Part shown: positions 7,736 to 16,845 of the stretch, piece by piece
How the letters are laid out: each line of letters begins with the position of its first letter
How positions within the stretch are numbered: the stretch's first letter is position 1
Source: Parachlamydiales bacterium
GTDB taxonomy: Bacteria > Chlamydiota > Chlamydiia > Chlamydiales > SM23-39
Assembly (NCBI GenBank): GCA_015661075.1
Contig: JACVQJ010000005.1
Coordinates: 1-48,758 of the forward strand
Direction: 5' to 3'
Length of the DNA: 48,758 nucleotides
Notes under the pieces: generated by a model
Seen by the model: only the letters and a program-made list of their open reading frames with translations
Told to the model about the DNA's origin: nothing
Database searches by the model: none
Translations under genes and position numbers: made by a program

Positions 7736-9892
7736 ATGGTCCGTGCAAAAGAAATCAAGACGCTCTCGATTCAGGAAGCGATGGATAATCTCGCGACGAT
7801 TGTCAGTATCGATATGGCCAATCCGCCGCAATTGGGAATTGTGCGCCATCACTTCGTGACCGATGCCCAGCAAATCGGGCCGCATGAGGTTTTTTGGCTC
7901 AGTGCGGAAGGAAACGATACGATTTTCGAAATTCTCGACATGACGTTTCGTACGATCCACCAGCATCTCGTGACTCTTTTGGAGAGCAATGAAGTCAACT
8001 GGGACGATCCGTTAGTGCGCAAGGGGATTCAATCGATGATGGAGCTGGTAGCGGAATCGGCCCATAAAATGGATCAGTATATTGCTTTTCGCCAGGGGAA
8101 AGCGCTGACGACCCAGATCGAAGAGAGAATTCCGTTTCAGGATTTGCGCTTTTTTTATGAGCACCGCTTTTCGAAGCAGTTCAAGGGAGAGAGCGAGAGC
8201 TGGTCGGCTGATTTTGGCGAAAATGAAAACGCGATTCTTTTGGAAGAGACGAAAACCGGCCTGATGGATTTCGAATCAGTCCGCCGCGATCTGGAATACG
8301 AGCTTTTTTCCATTCGCAATGAAAACGGCGAACCCTATTTCAATGACGATCTGCTGCGCAATATTAAATTAGCCTGTTTTGAAAATGGGCCGGAAGTATC
8401 TTTCGAAGAAGATCCGCTGCTGCGCGTGCGCGCGGTCCAAGAGCGGGATTTGCAGGCATCGTCCCAGCAGATTTTGTCCGATTGCCAGGATCTGATCGAA
8501 GATTTTTATAAAATATTCCGCCAGATTGCCGATTTGCCGATGGCAAAACTCATCAGCCAGGCTGTTTTTGCTCTGTATCTCGTGGTCAATCCCCGCAATC
8601 TCATTCAAAACACGGAGAATAAAAGCTCTTATCTCTATTTCCACGATTTTCAGCTCTATCTTCGCCAGGCCATGAATACAGGGGAATATCAGAAATTCGT
8701 TGCCTATCCACCGGCCTCGACAGAAAGAGTGCCGCGTTTGTTGATGCAAATCATTCATGCTCTTTGTTTTTCATTCTTTTACCGGCTCGGCGGCGTTAAG
8801 CAGGAAACGATCGGTCTGATCCATCGCTGCATGCGTTTTGGAGAGGAGAAAAACAAGAAAGCGGCAATCAAAGGCAGTTCGATCTGGAGCCAGATGATCA
8901 TCGACGACGAAAAATTCCGCTCGCTATTGGGTCAGTTTCCCAACGGCCCGCTCTTTAAGATTCTCGATCAGATTCGAGAAGAAGAAGGGAGCGCGTTCGA
9001 TCCGCTCATGCAAAACAATCTGCCCCAAAGAGTTTTTGAAATCGGTGCACGGGGGCGCTGGATCCAGGTTCTTCGAATGCCATGTCCCGTTGTCCAGCCG
9101 CAAATCAATAAAGTGACAGTTGCGGAAGAGTTTTTGGGTTTTTTGCGCCACATGGCTCAGCATAACCCGCCCCAAAAGCATCTTCTCATCAATTTGCAAG
9201 ACCGCAACTCATGGCAGGAATTTGCGAGAAGCCTCAGAATGGAATCGCTGCAGAAAAATGCTGAATTCAACGGCCAGCTCGTTGTGGCCACATTGCCCAA
9301 AAGTACTGATTTTTACTATCAGTACAATCAATTTATGAATCTGGGCCCGGCCAAGGAGTTTATTGCCGAGTTTAAGAAGCAGATCTCCCATCCCGAAGAG
9401 TGGGGTTTTTTCTTTCCTCAGGAGTTTTCCAGTAAAGAGCAGCAGAAATTTGTCGATTCGCTCGTGTCATTTATTCATGAGGAGTTTTTCAACAGCACGA
9501 AAAATTTATCGCGCCAAAATCGCGAAGATTTTATTGAAATTTTCTATCAATTCCTCATCCTGAAATGGATAGAGATTGTTCATCCGGATTCGATTAGCTT
9601 TACCTGCAAAGACGGGATCGATACCGGCGCTGCTGCGATGGGCCTATTTTTCAGCTTCATCCAGACGCTCACATTCGAAATTTCCAAGGAGGTTGAATTC
9701 TTGCGCTATCTTCTCTATTCCGGCGCGTTTTTCGTCCGGGAAAGGGCCATTGACCCTGAGCGCTTTAATCGAGCCTTGTCCGCAATGGAAAAAATCGATA
9801 GATGCCTGGCAGAAAACAGGTCGATCTCTGAGCGCATGGCAGATCTCTACCATGCGAAATTTCTCAAATCTTTAGCCATTCGGCATATCTAA
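7736..9892 (+). CDS. Large cytosolic protein with a CKDGIDTG motif, unknown function
   Basis: This is a 718-residue protein lacking a signal peptide, and I do not recognise its family. It is helical, with acidic and aromatic-rich segments (IPFQDLRFFYEHRFSKQF, LYLRQAMNTGEYQKF). Near the C-terminus, residues 624-631 read CKDGIDTG, after the pattern ISFT and before AAAMG. The spacing resembles the CX5R loop of SopB/Sac-type inositol phosphatases (C-K-x-x-x-D-R-[TG]-G), but the arginine position holds threonine, so activity is doubtful. It stands alone between a divergent transporter and a glycosyltransferase. It might be a type III effector or a structural cytosolic protein; the sequence does not decide. 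Confidence 0.65.
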   Translation: MVRAKEIKTLSIQEAMDNLATIVSIDMANPPQLGIVRHHFVTDAQQIGPHEVFWLSAEGNDTIFEILDMTFRTIHQHLVTLLESNEVNWDDPLVRKGIQSMMELVAESAHKMDQYIAFRQGKALTTQIEERIPFQDLRFFYEHRFSKQFKGESESWSADFGENENAILLEETKTGLMDFESVRRDLEYELFSIRNENGEPYFNDDLLRNIKLACFENGPEVSFEEDPLLRVRAVQERDLQASSQQILSDCQDLIEDFYKIFRQIADLPMAKLISQAVFALYLVVNPRNLIQNTENKSSYLYFHDFQLYLRQAMNTGEYQKFVAYPPASTERVPRLLMQIIHALCFSFFYRLGGVKQETIGLIHRCMRFGEEKNKKAAIKGSSIWSQMIIDDEKFRSLLGQFPNGPLFKILDQIREEEGSAFDPLMQNNLPQRVFEIGARGRWIQVLRMPCPVVQPQINKVTVAEEFLGFLRHMAQHNPPQKHLLINLQDRNSWQEFARSLRMESLQKNAEFNGQLVVATLPKSTDFYYQYNQFMNLGPAKEFIAEFKKQISHPEEWGFFFPQEFSSKEQQKFVDSLVSFIHEEFFNSTKNLSRQNREDFIEIFYQFLILKWIEIVHPDSISFTCKDGIDTGAAAMGLFFSFIQTLTFEISKEVEFLRYLLYSGAFFVRERAIDPERFNRALSAMEKIDRCLAENRSISERMADLYHAKFLKSLAIRHI

Positions 9893-9948
9893 GATTCTTG
9901 TTTTAAATTAGTCGCATCGATACATTTTAAATATAATTAAATATAAGA

Positions 9949-11058
9949 ATGATAATGAAATCGAAGACGCTATGTTTGAATATGATCGTAAAAAACGAAA
10001 GCAAGACCATACAGCGATGCCTGGCATCGGTGAAGGGCATCATCGATTACTGGGTGATCGCGGATACTGGATCTACGGACGGGACGCAGCAGATCATTCG
10101 AGATTTTCTCAAAGATGTTCCGGGTCGTTTGATCGAGTCCGAGTGGGTGGATTTTGCAACGAACCGCAATCGGGCTCTCAAAGAGGCCAGAAACAAGGCC
10201 GATTATATCTTGATGCTCGATGCTGATGACACATTGGAGGTCTCAGGCGAATTCAAAAAAAGCGCAATGGATCAGGAGGCCTATCTGCTGCTTTGCTCCG
10301 ATCCCATCGTGGATTCCTATCGCTTATTGATGATCAACAACGATTCAGGCTGGAAATGGGTTGGTGTTTTGCATGAAGAGCTGCGCAATTCGCGCTGCAA
10401 CCGGATTCAGATTCTTCATGGAATCAAGAAAAACGGCCTCATGCGCGACGGCCAAAGGGTGCAAGATCCTCAAAGGTATCTCAAAGACGCAAAGATATTG
10501 GAAGATGAGCTACAAAAAGACCCACAAAATCCGCGTCTCGTTTTTTATATCGCGCAAAGCTACGCCGTCGCATATGAAAACCGAAAAGCCATTCAATATT
10601 ATGAGCAAAGAGCGGCAATGGGCGGATACAAGGAAGAGGTTTTTTGGTCGCTATATTTCAGCTCCTGTCTGAAAGACAATCTGAATCTCGAGCCGATGGA
10701 AGTGATCATGAGCTATTGGAAGGCGTATGAGTACGACCGGTTCCGGGCCGAGCCGCTTTGCTTTTTGGCCCGATATTTATTGAAACAGGGAAATCCGGCC
10801 ATGGCTTATCTCGCAGCGCGGGTGGCCGTTTCGCTGCCGCGCCCGAAAGCGCTTCTATACGTTCAGCGCGAAGTCTACGACTATACCTCGCTATTATATT
10901 TTGCTTATTCCCAGCATTTGCTCAATCTTTTTGACGATGCGGCCAAGACCTATCGGAAGCTCCTCGCCATCCAAAGCCTGCCGAAAGCGGAGCGCGCCCA
11001 GGTTGAGCAATTCCTCGTGAGAAGTGAAAAAAAACTGCCCTTGCAGGTTGTGTCATAA
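9949..11058 (+). CDS. Family 2 glycosyltransferase with C-terminal TPR-like repeats
   Basis: The protein has 369 residues. The first 220 form a GT-A fold: LCLNMIVKNESKTIQRCL (nucleotide-sugar binding N-terminus), ADTGSTDGT, and the metal-binding DADD motif at residues 91-94. The rest is helical with repeat patterns (PRLVFYIAQSYAVAYENRKA, AEPLCFLARYLLKQGNPA) like TPR units, a layout seen in SunS- and Beta-4-glucosyltransferase-like proteins. It probably transfers a sugar to a protein, lipid or surface glycan. The start is the ATG at 9949 or the in-frame ATG at 9955; no ribosome binding site separates them. There is no glycan operon around it, so the acceptor is unknown. Confidence 0.85.
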   Translation: MIMKSKTLCLNMIVKNESKTIQRCLASVKGIIDYWVIADTGSTDGTQQIIRDFLKDVPGRLIESEWVDFATNRNRALKEARNKADYILMLDADDTLEVSGEFKKSAMDQEAYLLLCSDPIVDSYRLLMINNDSGWKWVGVLHEELRNSRCNRIQILHGIKKNGLMRDGQRVQDPQRYLKDAKILEDELQKDPQNPRLVFYIAQSYAVAYENRKAIQYYEQRAAMGGYKEEVFWSLYFSSCLKDNLNLEPMEVIMSYWKAYEYDRFRAEPLCFLARYLLKQGNPAMAYLAARVAVSLPRPKALLYVQREVYDYTSLLYFAYSQHLLNLFDDAAKTYRKLLAIQSLPKAERAQVEQFLVRSEKKLPLQVVS

Positions 11059-11066
11059 TTTTTTTT

Positions 11067-12491
11067 GTGTTTTTTTTTCTCAATATTAGATATAACTCTT
11101 GGAAAAAAATCGGCAAAGATGTGAATGCAGTTATATCCAAACAACCTGGAAAGTCGCTGAAAGATGTAGATAGAATGTTAGATTATATTCCGATTCTTAG
11201 TACGGCAACGAATTTAGTGTTTTTGTTTCAAAAATGTGTAGTTATTCCGCTGATGACTGAAAATGCCATTTTGAAAAGTCGCTACTATTCGCATATCAAT
11301 CAAAAAAGTTTTGTTCGATGTATCGTGTTGTTAATCCCGGTGTTGGGGAATATCGTTGTCGGGATTATCGACGTTATGCAACATAAAAAAAGTGTAGTTA
11401 AGAATGGACCCGAGTCAAAGATTGGTCGCGCAGATCCTTTTATTGGGTCTCAATTAATAATCGATCCGTTCACTCTTATTGAGCAACCTGAAGATGTATT
11501 AAATCGCTTGGTAAAAGATTTAGATACATTTGATACTTATTTTATCGACAACATATCCAAGGACACAGACTGCAATAGCCGCCTTTCGCTTCCTGATGTG
11601 TTCAGATATTTATTCGACGGCGAGCGCAAGCGAGTCATCCATCTTCATGACGAGATGCCTGTTTATTCAGCAAATGAAGTATCTGAGAAAGAGAAGCAAA
11701 CCTTGTACAATCTAGGTGTCATGTTTGGTAGATGCTTTTTTGGTAGATGCTTTCAGAAAGCCACTTGGTTTACCGGGCGGATTTTACCAGATCGCTATTT
11801 CGAATTACTTTTGAACAGTTCACTTTTTGATGATACTCTCTCGATTCGACAGAAGATCCGAATGTGTTCTTTGTTAGCCGTTACACATAAGGATTTATTT
11901 GCACTCTATTTGCGGTTGGGTCCCGTTGGATCGAACGGCCGTTATCAAGATCTTTCAAACGAGGATCGCTTTGCGGTAAACAAAGCGTTGAATCCGAAAA
12001 ATCGTAAGGTGATGAGTGATCAGGATCTCAATGAGTTGTTCGAGGGCCGTCTAGGGGATATTTGCCATCGGATGATTCTCGCCGCTCGAGAAATTGCTCG
12101 TGGAATGCGCGATGTTCTCAAAAAAAATCCTCAACCGGCAGAATATCTGCAATGCAGCGAGAAAATTCAGGGACCTGTATATTCTGGTAACGAAGTCGCT
12201 AGGCGTATCGCGTATAGCGGCTGTTTTGATGTCGGCGAGACAAAAACAAAGTGGATTAAAGAACACATTGTAAAACCTACTACTACCAAAAAATGGGTTG
12301 AGTCTTTTTTGTTGGCTGTTACTGGCCACACAAGAGTAACTCCTCGAACCAATATAACCATTGTCGATACCGAAAAAAACGAGATTAGAGCAGACCCATC
12401 TAAAATGGAATTATTTGTTAATTGTAAACGGCCAATCACGGAAGATCGCCAACTGATGACTTTTATGCGGAGCCATCAGATGAACTCTTGA
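11067..12491 (+). CDS. Membrane-anchored protein with HECT-like E3 ubiquitin ligase domain (candidate effector)
   Basis: The AT-rich gene encodes up to 474 residues. The first 110 residues hold two hydrophobic patches (TNLVFLFQKCVVIPLM; RCIVLLIPVLGNIVVGIIDV). The C-terminal half follows the HECT layout in order: an LGVMFGRCFF...LPDRYFELLL block, an EIARGMRDVL helix, IQGPVYSGNEVARRIAYSG (compare the ELE-G...TEYSGGY region of HECT), a KWIKEHI helix, FLLAVTGHTRV (compare FLQFVTGTSRLP) and a late cysteine, Cys453 (codon 12423-12425), in the position of the catalytic HECT cysteine. It would pass ubiquitin to host proteins if exported. The start is unclear: GTG 11067, GTG 11121 or ATG 11175, none with a clear ribosome binding site. 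The HECT call is my own alignment by eye. Confidence 0.55.
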   Translation: MFFFLNIRYNSWKKIGKDVNAVISKQPGKSLKDVDRMLDYIPILSTATNLVFLFQKCVVIPLMTENAILKSRYYSHINQKSFVRCIVLLIPVLGNIVVGIIDVMQHKKSVVKNGPESKIGRADPFIGSQLIIDPFTLIEQPEDVLNRLVKDLDTFDTYFIDNISKDTDCNSRLSLPDVFRYLFDGERKRVIHLHDEMPVYSANEVSEKEKQTLYNLGVMFGRCFFGRCFQKATWFTGRILPDRYFELLLNSSLFDDTLSIRQKIRMCSLLAVTHKDLFALYLRLGPVGSNGRYQDLSNEDRFAVNKALNPKNRKVMSDQDLNELFEGRLGDICHRMILAAREIARGMRDVLKKNPQPAEYLQCSEKIQGPVYSGNEVARRIAYSGCFDVGETKTKWIKEHIVKPTTTKKWVESFLLAVTGHTRVTPRTNITIVDTEKNEIRADPSKMELFVNCKRPITEDRQLMTFMRSHQMNS

Positions 12492-12508
12492 GTCAGGCGT
12501 CGTAAGCC

Positions 12509-13735
12509 TCAGTTCTCCTCTAATTTGGCGACGATATCCTGGTTGAAGAGCCGGATCGAGTCGTTGAGCGCCTTGATCTGGCGCAGCAAAACAGCCACGT
12601 CTCTTTGGAATCCTGCATTTTGCGCAATTTTATCTCGTTCTTTGTCCTGGTCGGCTCGATCGATCAACTCGGAAATCCTTCCGATGGAAGCGCCGATTTC
12701 ATCGATTTCGCTTTCAAAGTAGGCCTTGAATTCTTTCGGCGAATCCAATGCTGAGGCGATGTTGGCTTTTTTCGTACGGTTTTTTTGCCACTGCTTGTTG
12801 TATTGGAATAGCAAGCCGTAGTGGTTAATGTCGTTCATGAGGGTTTCGGATTTGCTCATCAAAGAGCTGAGGCGCAAATAAAAATCATCGCCGTTGAGAA
12901 ATCTTCCGATAGTTCCTGATCCCGTGGCCAGATCTTTCGAGATCTGATTGAGATTCGATAGAGTACGGGCGCCGTCGGTATTGAAAATTACGGCAGTCTC
13001 GTCGAGATCGCGCACGAGGGATGCTAAACGGGTGAGCAGCCGGTCGTCATCGAGGGATGATCGAAGCAGGCGCATGTTGTCGGAGGCCAGATTCAGCGAG
13101 TCTTTGAGGGCGGGGACGAGGTTTTGTTGTTCGATCGTTGAGAGGGTGGTATGGACGGATTGGGCGGCGTTGGAAAGATTGGCAGCGGCGATAGCGAGAG
13201 TGGGGGCATTTTGCTTGAACCAGTCATCGACCCTGTCTAGCGTTCGTTCGGCTTTGATGGCAATGCGCCCTACCTGGTTGAAGGTGCTCTCGATGGCATC
13301 GATCGAGTTGGCGAAGACGATCTGATCTACAAGCGGAACGGGCGACGGGCCGACAGACGGCGCTTTGGGAAGAATTGCGATGGAGCGCTCGCCCATCAGT
13401 CCCGATGTGCAGATCGAGATGTCGTCGCAAGTGAAAACGCTGATGTGGGAATCGACTCTTAAGAGCAGCTGATAGTAATAGACCCTTCCGGATTCGTCGG
13501 TGGAGTCGCTGCGGGCGTTGGGGATTTCTTCGATCTTCATGACCTGTCCGATCGGCCGGCCCGCATAGGTGACCCTGGTTCCCTTGTTGAGACCCGAGAT
13601 GTTGGCGAAGCGGACCTTCAGGATCTTCTTCCCATCGCCATAAGTGGGTTTTAGAAAGAGAACCAGGGCGACGCCGATGGCAAAGGCGCTCGTGACGAAA
13701 ATGCCAATCATGATGTTTTTCCAGCGGTCGGTCAT
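12509..13735 (-). CDS. mlaD: MlaD-type MCE lipid-transport protein
   Basis: The 408-residue protein has one N-terminal membrane helix (residues 8-28) and an MCE domain (about 38-150), with VRFANISGLNKGTRVTYAGRPIGQV as its hallmark start. Coiled-coil and helical segments follow to the C-terminus. In Mla-type systems the MCE protein binds phospholipid in the periplasm on top of the MlaFE ABC transporter. The gene overlaps mlaF by four bases (ATGA), so the stoichiometry is probably set by coupling. The C-terminal helical tail is longer than in E. coli MlaD (183 residues) and resembles Mce/PqiB-like helical extensions that may reach towards the outer membrane. It ends 17 nt from the convergent HECT-like gene. 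Confidence 0.88.
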   Translation of the reverse strand: MTDRWKNIMIGIFVTSAFAIGVALVLFLKPTYGDGKKILKVRFANISGLNKGTRVTYAGRPIGQVMKIEEIPNARSDSTDESGRVYYYQLLLRVDSHISVFTCDDISICTSGLMGERSIAILPKAPSVGPSPVPLVDQIVFANSIDAIESTFNQVGRIAIKAERTLDRVDDWFKQNAPTLAIAAANLSNAAQSVHTTLSTIEQQNLVPALKDSLNLASDNMRLLRSSLDDDRLLTRLASLVRDLDETAVIFNTDGARTLSNLNQISKDLATGSGTIGRFLNGDDFYLRLSSLMSKSETLMNDINHYGLLFQYNKQWQKNRTKKANIASALDSPKEFKAYFESEIDEIGASIGRISELIDRADQDKERDKIAQNAGFQRDVAVLLRQIKALNDSIRLFNQDIVAKLEEN

Positions 13736-14514
13736 AATGTCTCCTTTCTGAAAATGCGATGCTGCAGGCTGCTGCGCAAAAAATTAATGGTGGGATCGTT
13801 GATTTCCATGAACTGCTTGGGATAGGCCAGATGAGCGATTTTGCCCTCCTGCTGCAAAGCGAGGCGGTCGGCCATTCTCAGTGCTGATGTAATGTCGTGG
13901 GTGACGATGATGCTCGTGCCCTTCAGTTCATTTTGGGTTTGAATGATGAGATCCGAGATCTGCTGGGCGGTGATGGGATCCAGCCCGGTCGTCGGTTCGT
14001 CGTAGAGTAGGATGGAGGGCCGATAGACGAGCAGGCGCGCCAGACCCGCCCGCTTGCGCATCCCGCCGGACAGATCCGAGGGCATTTTCTTCTGCACGCC
14101 GTCCAGGCCCACTTTTTTGAGAGCGGCATCGACCTTTTCTCGGATCTCTTCGTTGGTGAACCGCAGTCCAGTTAGATGGTTTCCATGCTGGCGCAGATAA
14201 AAAGCGGTGTTTTCCTCGATGGTCATGGAGTCGAAGAGGGCTGAGCCCTGAAAGAGCATCCCCATCGTGCGCATGGCTCGATCGAACTCTTTTTTTTTCG
14301 ATGGAACGATCTGTACATCGTCGATCTCGATTGTTCCCTGATCGGGCTTTTCAATCCCGATGATATGGCGGAGCAAAACGCTTTTTCCGACGCCGGATCT
14401 CCCGAGAATAACGAGGATCTCGTCATCATGGGCGTCGAGATCGAGGCCAGCCAGAACGTCATTGTCGTTAAAGCGCTTCCAGAGGTTGCGAATCCGGATC
14501 ATCCGTTCATCCAT
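13732..14514 (-). CDS. mlaF: MlaF-type ABC transporter ATP-binding protein
   Basis: The 260-residue ATPase has all ABC motifs: Walker A GRSGVGKS (38-45), Q-loop near MLFQG (87-91), signature LSGGM (148-152), Walker B ILLYDE (168-173), D-loop and the switch His206 in IIVTHD. The sequence SGVGKSVLLRHIIG and the GGMRKR after the signature are typical of the MlaF branch. It powers phospholipid movement between the outer and inner membrane together with MlaE and MlaD. It overlaps mlaE by 16 nt and mlaD by 4 nt, which makes a compact operon. Confidence 0.92.
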   Translation of the reverse strand: MDERMIRIRNLWKRFNDNDVLAGLDLDAHDDEILVILGRSGVGKSVLLRHIIGIEKPDQGTIEIDDVQIVPSKKKEFDRAMRTMGMLFQGSALFDSMTIEENTAFYLRQHGNHLTGLRFTNEEIREKVDAALKKVGLDGVQKKMPSDLSGGMRKRAGLARLLVYRPSILLYDEPTTGLDPITAQQISDLIIQTQNELKGTSIIVTHDITSALRMADRLALQQEGKIAHLAYPKQFMEINDPTINFLRSSLQHRIFRKETL

Positions 14515-15302
14515 CCCATCTTGATTTGCTTGTAGATCATATTGAGGCCCATCGTCAAGAAAAGGTCAAAAATCAGGATAAGTACATAGCTGGTCACAAC
14601 GCTTTGGGTCGTCGCCTTACCAACACCGGCAGCGCCGCCGGTGGTCTTCATCCCCTTATAGCAGCAGACGGTGATGAGCAGAACGCCGAAGATGGTGGAT
14701 TTGATCAGGCAGGTCGCCAGATCAAAGACCGAGACGTGCAAAGGGATGGGGTGGAAGTAATTGCCCGTCGACATGTGGAAAAAATAGATGGAGATCAAAT
14801 AGCCGCCGACGATGCCCATCACCGCGCTGAAGAGAGTGAGCAGTGGAATCATGATCGAGCCGGCGATGAAGCGGGGCGCGATCAGGTAGCGGTGGGGGTG
14901 GATGGCCATGGATCGCAGAGCGTCGATCTGTTCCGTGACCTTCATCGATCCAATCTCCGCACACATCGACGATCCGACGCGGCCCGTCACCATGAAAGCG
15001 GTTAATATCGGCCCGAGTTCGGTGATCATGGCCTTGGCGACGAGAACGCCGGTTACACCCGCTAGGCCCTTTTCTCCCAGCTGGTAAAATGATTGTGCAG
15101 CCAATACAATGCCGGTGGTAAACCCCGTGATGGCGACCACGCCGACGGACATGACGCCGATGTGATAGAGTTGTTCGCGGACCAAATCCCAAGAAGGCGG
15201 ACGGCGGACGGCGGCATGCGCTACCTCGCCGATCAATCGAACATATTCGCCGATCATTTCGAAAAAGCGCGCAAAACTTTTCTTCAATACGATGCTGGCC
15301 AT
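14499..15302 (-). CDS. mlaE: MlaE-type ABC transporter permease
   Basis: This is a 267-residue integral membrane protein of the MlaE family. The core patterns are present: FTTGIVLAAQ in the first half, VTGRVGSSMCAEIGSMKVTEQIDAL (the EQ-loop-like region contacting the ATPase), and SIFGVLLITVCCYKGMKTTGGAAGVGKATTQSVV near the C-terminus. It forms the membrane channel of the lipid transporter. The ATG at 15302 has gagggg about nine nt upstream. It is the first gene of mlaE-mlaF-mlaD; the T3S gene upstream ends 74 nt before it on the same strand, so partial read-through is possible. Confidence 0.92.
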   Translation of the reverse strand: MASIVLKKSFARFFEMIGEYVRLIGEVAHAAVRRPPSWDLVREQLYHIGVMSVGVVAITGFTTGIVLAAQSFYQLGEKGLAGVTGVLVAKAMITELGPILTAFMVTGRVGSSMCAEIGSMKVTEQIDALRSMAIHPHRYLIAPRFIAGSIMIPLLTLFSAVMGIVGGYLISIYFFHMSTGNYFHPIPLHVSVFDLATCLIKSTIFGVLLITVCCYKGMKTTGGAAGVGKATTQSVVTSYVLILIFDLFLTMGLNMIYKQIKMGWMNG

Positions 15303-15376
15303 TGAACATACCCCTCATCCGAATCATATTGATCCGCCAGATTCAAATCAAAGGGGCTGTTGGAGGGGACTCTAAA

Positions 15377-15901
15377 TTATCCCCCATTGGCTGCGGCGCG
15401 CTGACGGCGCTGCATTTCTTCATCCAATACCCGTGATATTTTTCCCTCGACGTCTCTGTATGAGTCTTTGTGATTGTTGGTATCCTGGATTTTGGACTGA
15501 TCTAACTGGCTGAGGGTGTCTGCGCGCTTGATCGAGCCGTCGCGGTGGGACTCGAACGGCCTGATGAAATCAGCCCCTTTTTCCGCCCCCAGCTGCATGA
15601 GCTTGGCTAAACCCTCAGATCCTTTTGGAAGGAAACACGAGCCGGTGAAAATAACCATGCTTCCGATGGCCGCCCAACAGGAAAGATTTCCGCGCGAGTG
15701 AGTCAAATCAGCGCTTTCGAAGGAGTGGCGTTTGAAAATTTGTTCCTGGCGATTGAGCTCCAGGCGGTCGTTTTGGGAGCTTTCTGAAAATGTCGAGTAG
15801 ATCTTCGCTACGAGAACGGCGAGTTTTCTCAAAAAGTTGTCCGTGTTCTCGGATACGCTGTTTTGCGCATCATTTGTCAAACCTTGGATCGTCATGGTCA
15901 T
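15377..15901 (-). CDS. Putative type III translocator, SctB/CopD-like
   Basis: The product has 174 residues and a single hydrophobic segment (LSCWAAIGSMVIFTGSCFL, about residues 73-91), with polar helical arms on both sides. It is the last gene of a chaperone-translocator operon, after an LcrH-type chaperone and a larger protein with several hydrophobic helices. This is the order of lcrH-yopB-yopD and of the chlamydial lcrH-copB-copD sets. By position and by its single membrane segment I infer the minor hydrophobic translocator (SctB). It is shorter than known CopD or YopD proteins, and no sequence motif proves the assignment. The gap to the gene before it is 11 nt. Confidence 0.5.
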   Translation of the reverse strand: MTMTIQGLTNDAQNSVSENTDNFLRKLAVLVAKIYSTFSESSQNDRLELNRQEQIFKRHSFESADLTHSRGNLSCWAAIGSMVIFTGSCFLPKGSEGLAKLMQLGAEKGADFIRPFESHRDGSIKRADTLSQLDQSKIQDTNNHKDSYRDVEGKISRVLDEEMQRRQRAAANGG

Positions 15902-15912
15902 ACGATTAATCC

Positions 15913-16845
15913 TTATGTTGCGGATGCATTAATGCTTTGCTTGATGCTATCATTGAGTTTATCGGATAGCTCAAGTATTCTGATAACATTCTCGGTGGTT
16001 GTTTGAATTTCTTGCCGCGTACAAAATTTATCAGTATCCAGTTTTTTGATGTCTGCCTTGATCTGGAAGATTTTTTGGTCGAGCCGGGTCATGCCAATCC
16101 GCGTGGCGCAGCGGATGGCTCCGCCGCCAATCGTCAGGATTTGCAAGGCTTTATTCATGATTGCTTCGGGACGGTTCGCCGAGACTGCATTCAGTGCGCC
16201 GACGTGATAGGCTCTAATCGCGCCCGCCATCGTCAGGGCTGTCGAAATGAAGACGAGGCACATGTCGGCGCGCTCGGCATATCTGCGCTGCAGCTCCGTG
16301 GATGCCGTAAATCGGGCCGCCATCCACTCCCAACCGCCGGAGTCGCTCACAGCGCGGTTGACGAGTCCCAATCCACCGCCTGCGATGAGAAAGCCGCCTG
16401 CAACGGGGCATTCAACGAAAACAGCCACACCCATCACGATCGATGAAGCGGAAGCGATGTACTGGGCAACGGTTTCGAAGGCGCTCCAGGTTTTTTTAGA
16501 ATCGAGTTCCTTGTGCATTGCAGCGAGCTTTTCGATCTTTTTTTTGTCGATCGCCATCAAGCGCTCCAACGCGTTATTCGTATCGCGGTCGCCGAAAGTG
16601 CTTTCGCTCTTAATTAATTTTTCCTCCTCGGTAAAGAGATCGAGGATGGGTAGCATAAAGTGTTGATCCGGTTTGACTAGTTGAGGCCGGAAAATGGAGG
16701 GGGAGATGTTCTCAGCGCGGGATGCCGGTGCGATCGTGCTGCGAGAGTCAATCGCCGGAGCCGCTGGGACTGTAATGGGAGAGTAGAATGGAATCGTCTC
16801 GATTCGACGATAGCTCGTACTTTCTATGGCATGAGCGCGGGGCAT
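15913..16845 (-). CDS. Putative type III translocator, SctE/CopB-like
   Basis: The protein has 310 residues from the preferred start. The N-terminal 100 residues are proline/serine-rich and polar, as in secreted substrates. A helical region with several hydrophobic stretches follows (TVAQYIASASSIVMGVAVFV, AGGFLIAGGGLGLVN, LVFISTALTMAGAIRAY), then a C-terminal coiled coil (QKIFQIKADIKKLDTDKF). This matches the major translocator layout (YopB/IpaB/CopB), which inserts a pore in the host membrane. The ATG at 16845 is chosen since ggag lies seven nt upstream; an ATG at 16857 is in frame. It overlaps the chaperone gene by about 22 nt, as expected for a chaperone-substrate pair. Confidence 0.65.
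   Translation of the reverse strand: MPRAHAIESTSYRRIETIPFYSPITVPAAPAIDSRSTIAPASRAENISPSIFRPQLVKPDQHFMLPILDLFTEEEKLIKSESTFGDRDTNNALERLMAIDKKKIEKLAAMHKELDSKKTWSAFETVAQYIASASSIVMGVAVFVECPVAGGFLIAGGGLGLVNRAVSDSGGWEWMAARFTASTELQRRYAERADMCLVFISTALTMAGAIRAYHVGALNAVSANRPEAIMNKALQILTIGGGAIRCATRIGMTRLDQKIFQIKADIKKLDTDKFCTRQEIQTTTENVIRILELSDKLNDSIKQSINASAT

Noticed and set aside
14526..15005. Open frame antisense to mlaE
   Set aside because: The MlaE family assignment is unambiguous, and the antisense product is a low-complexity Asp/His/Arg-rich string typical of shadow frames.
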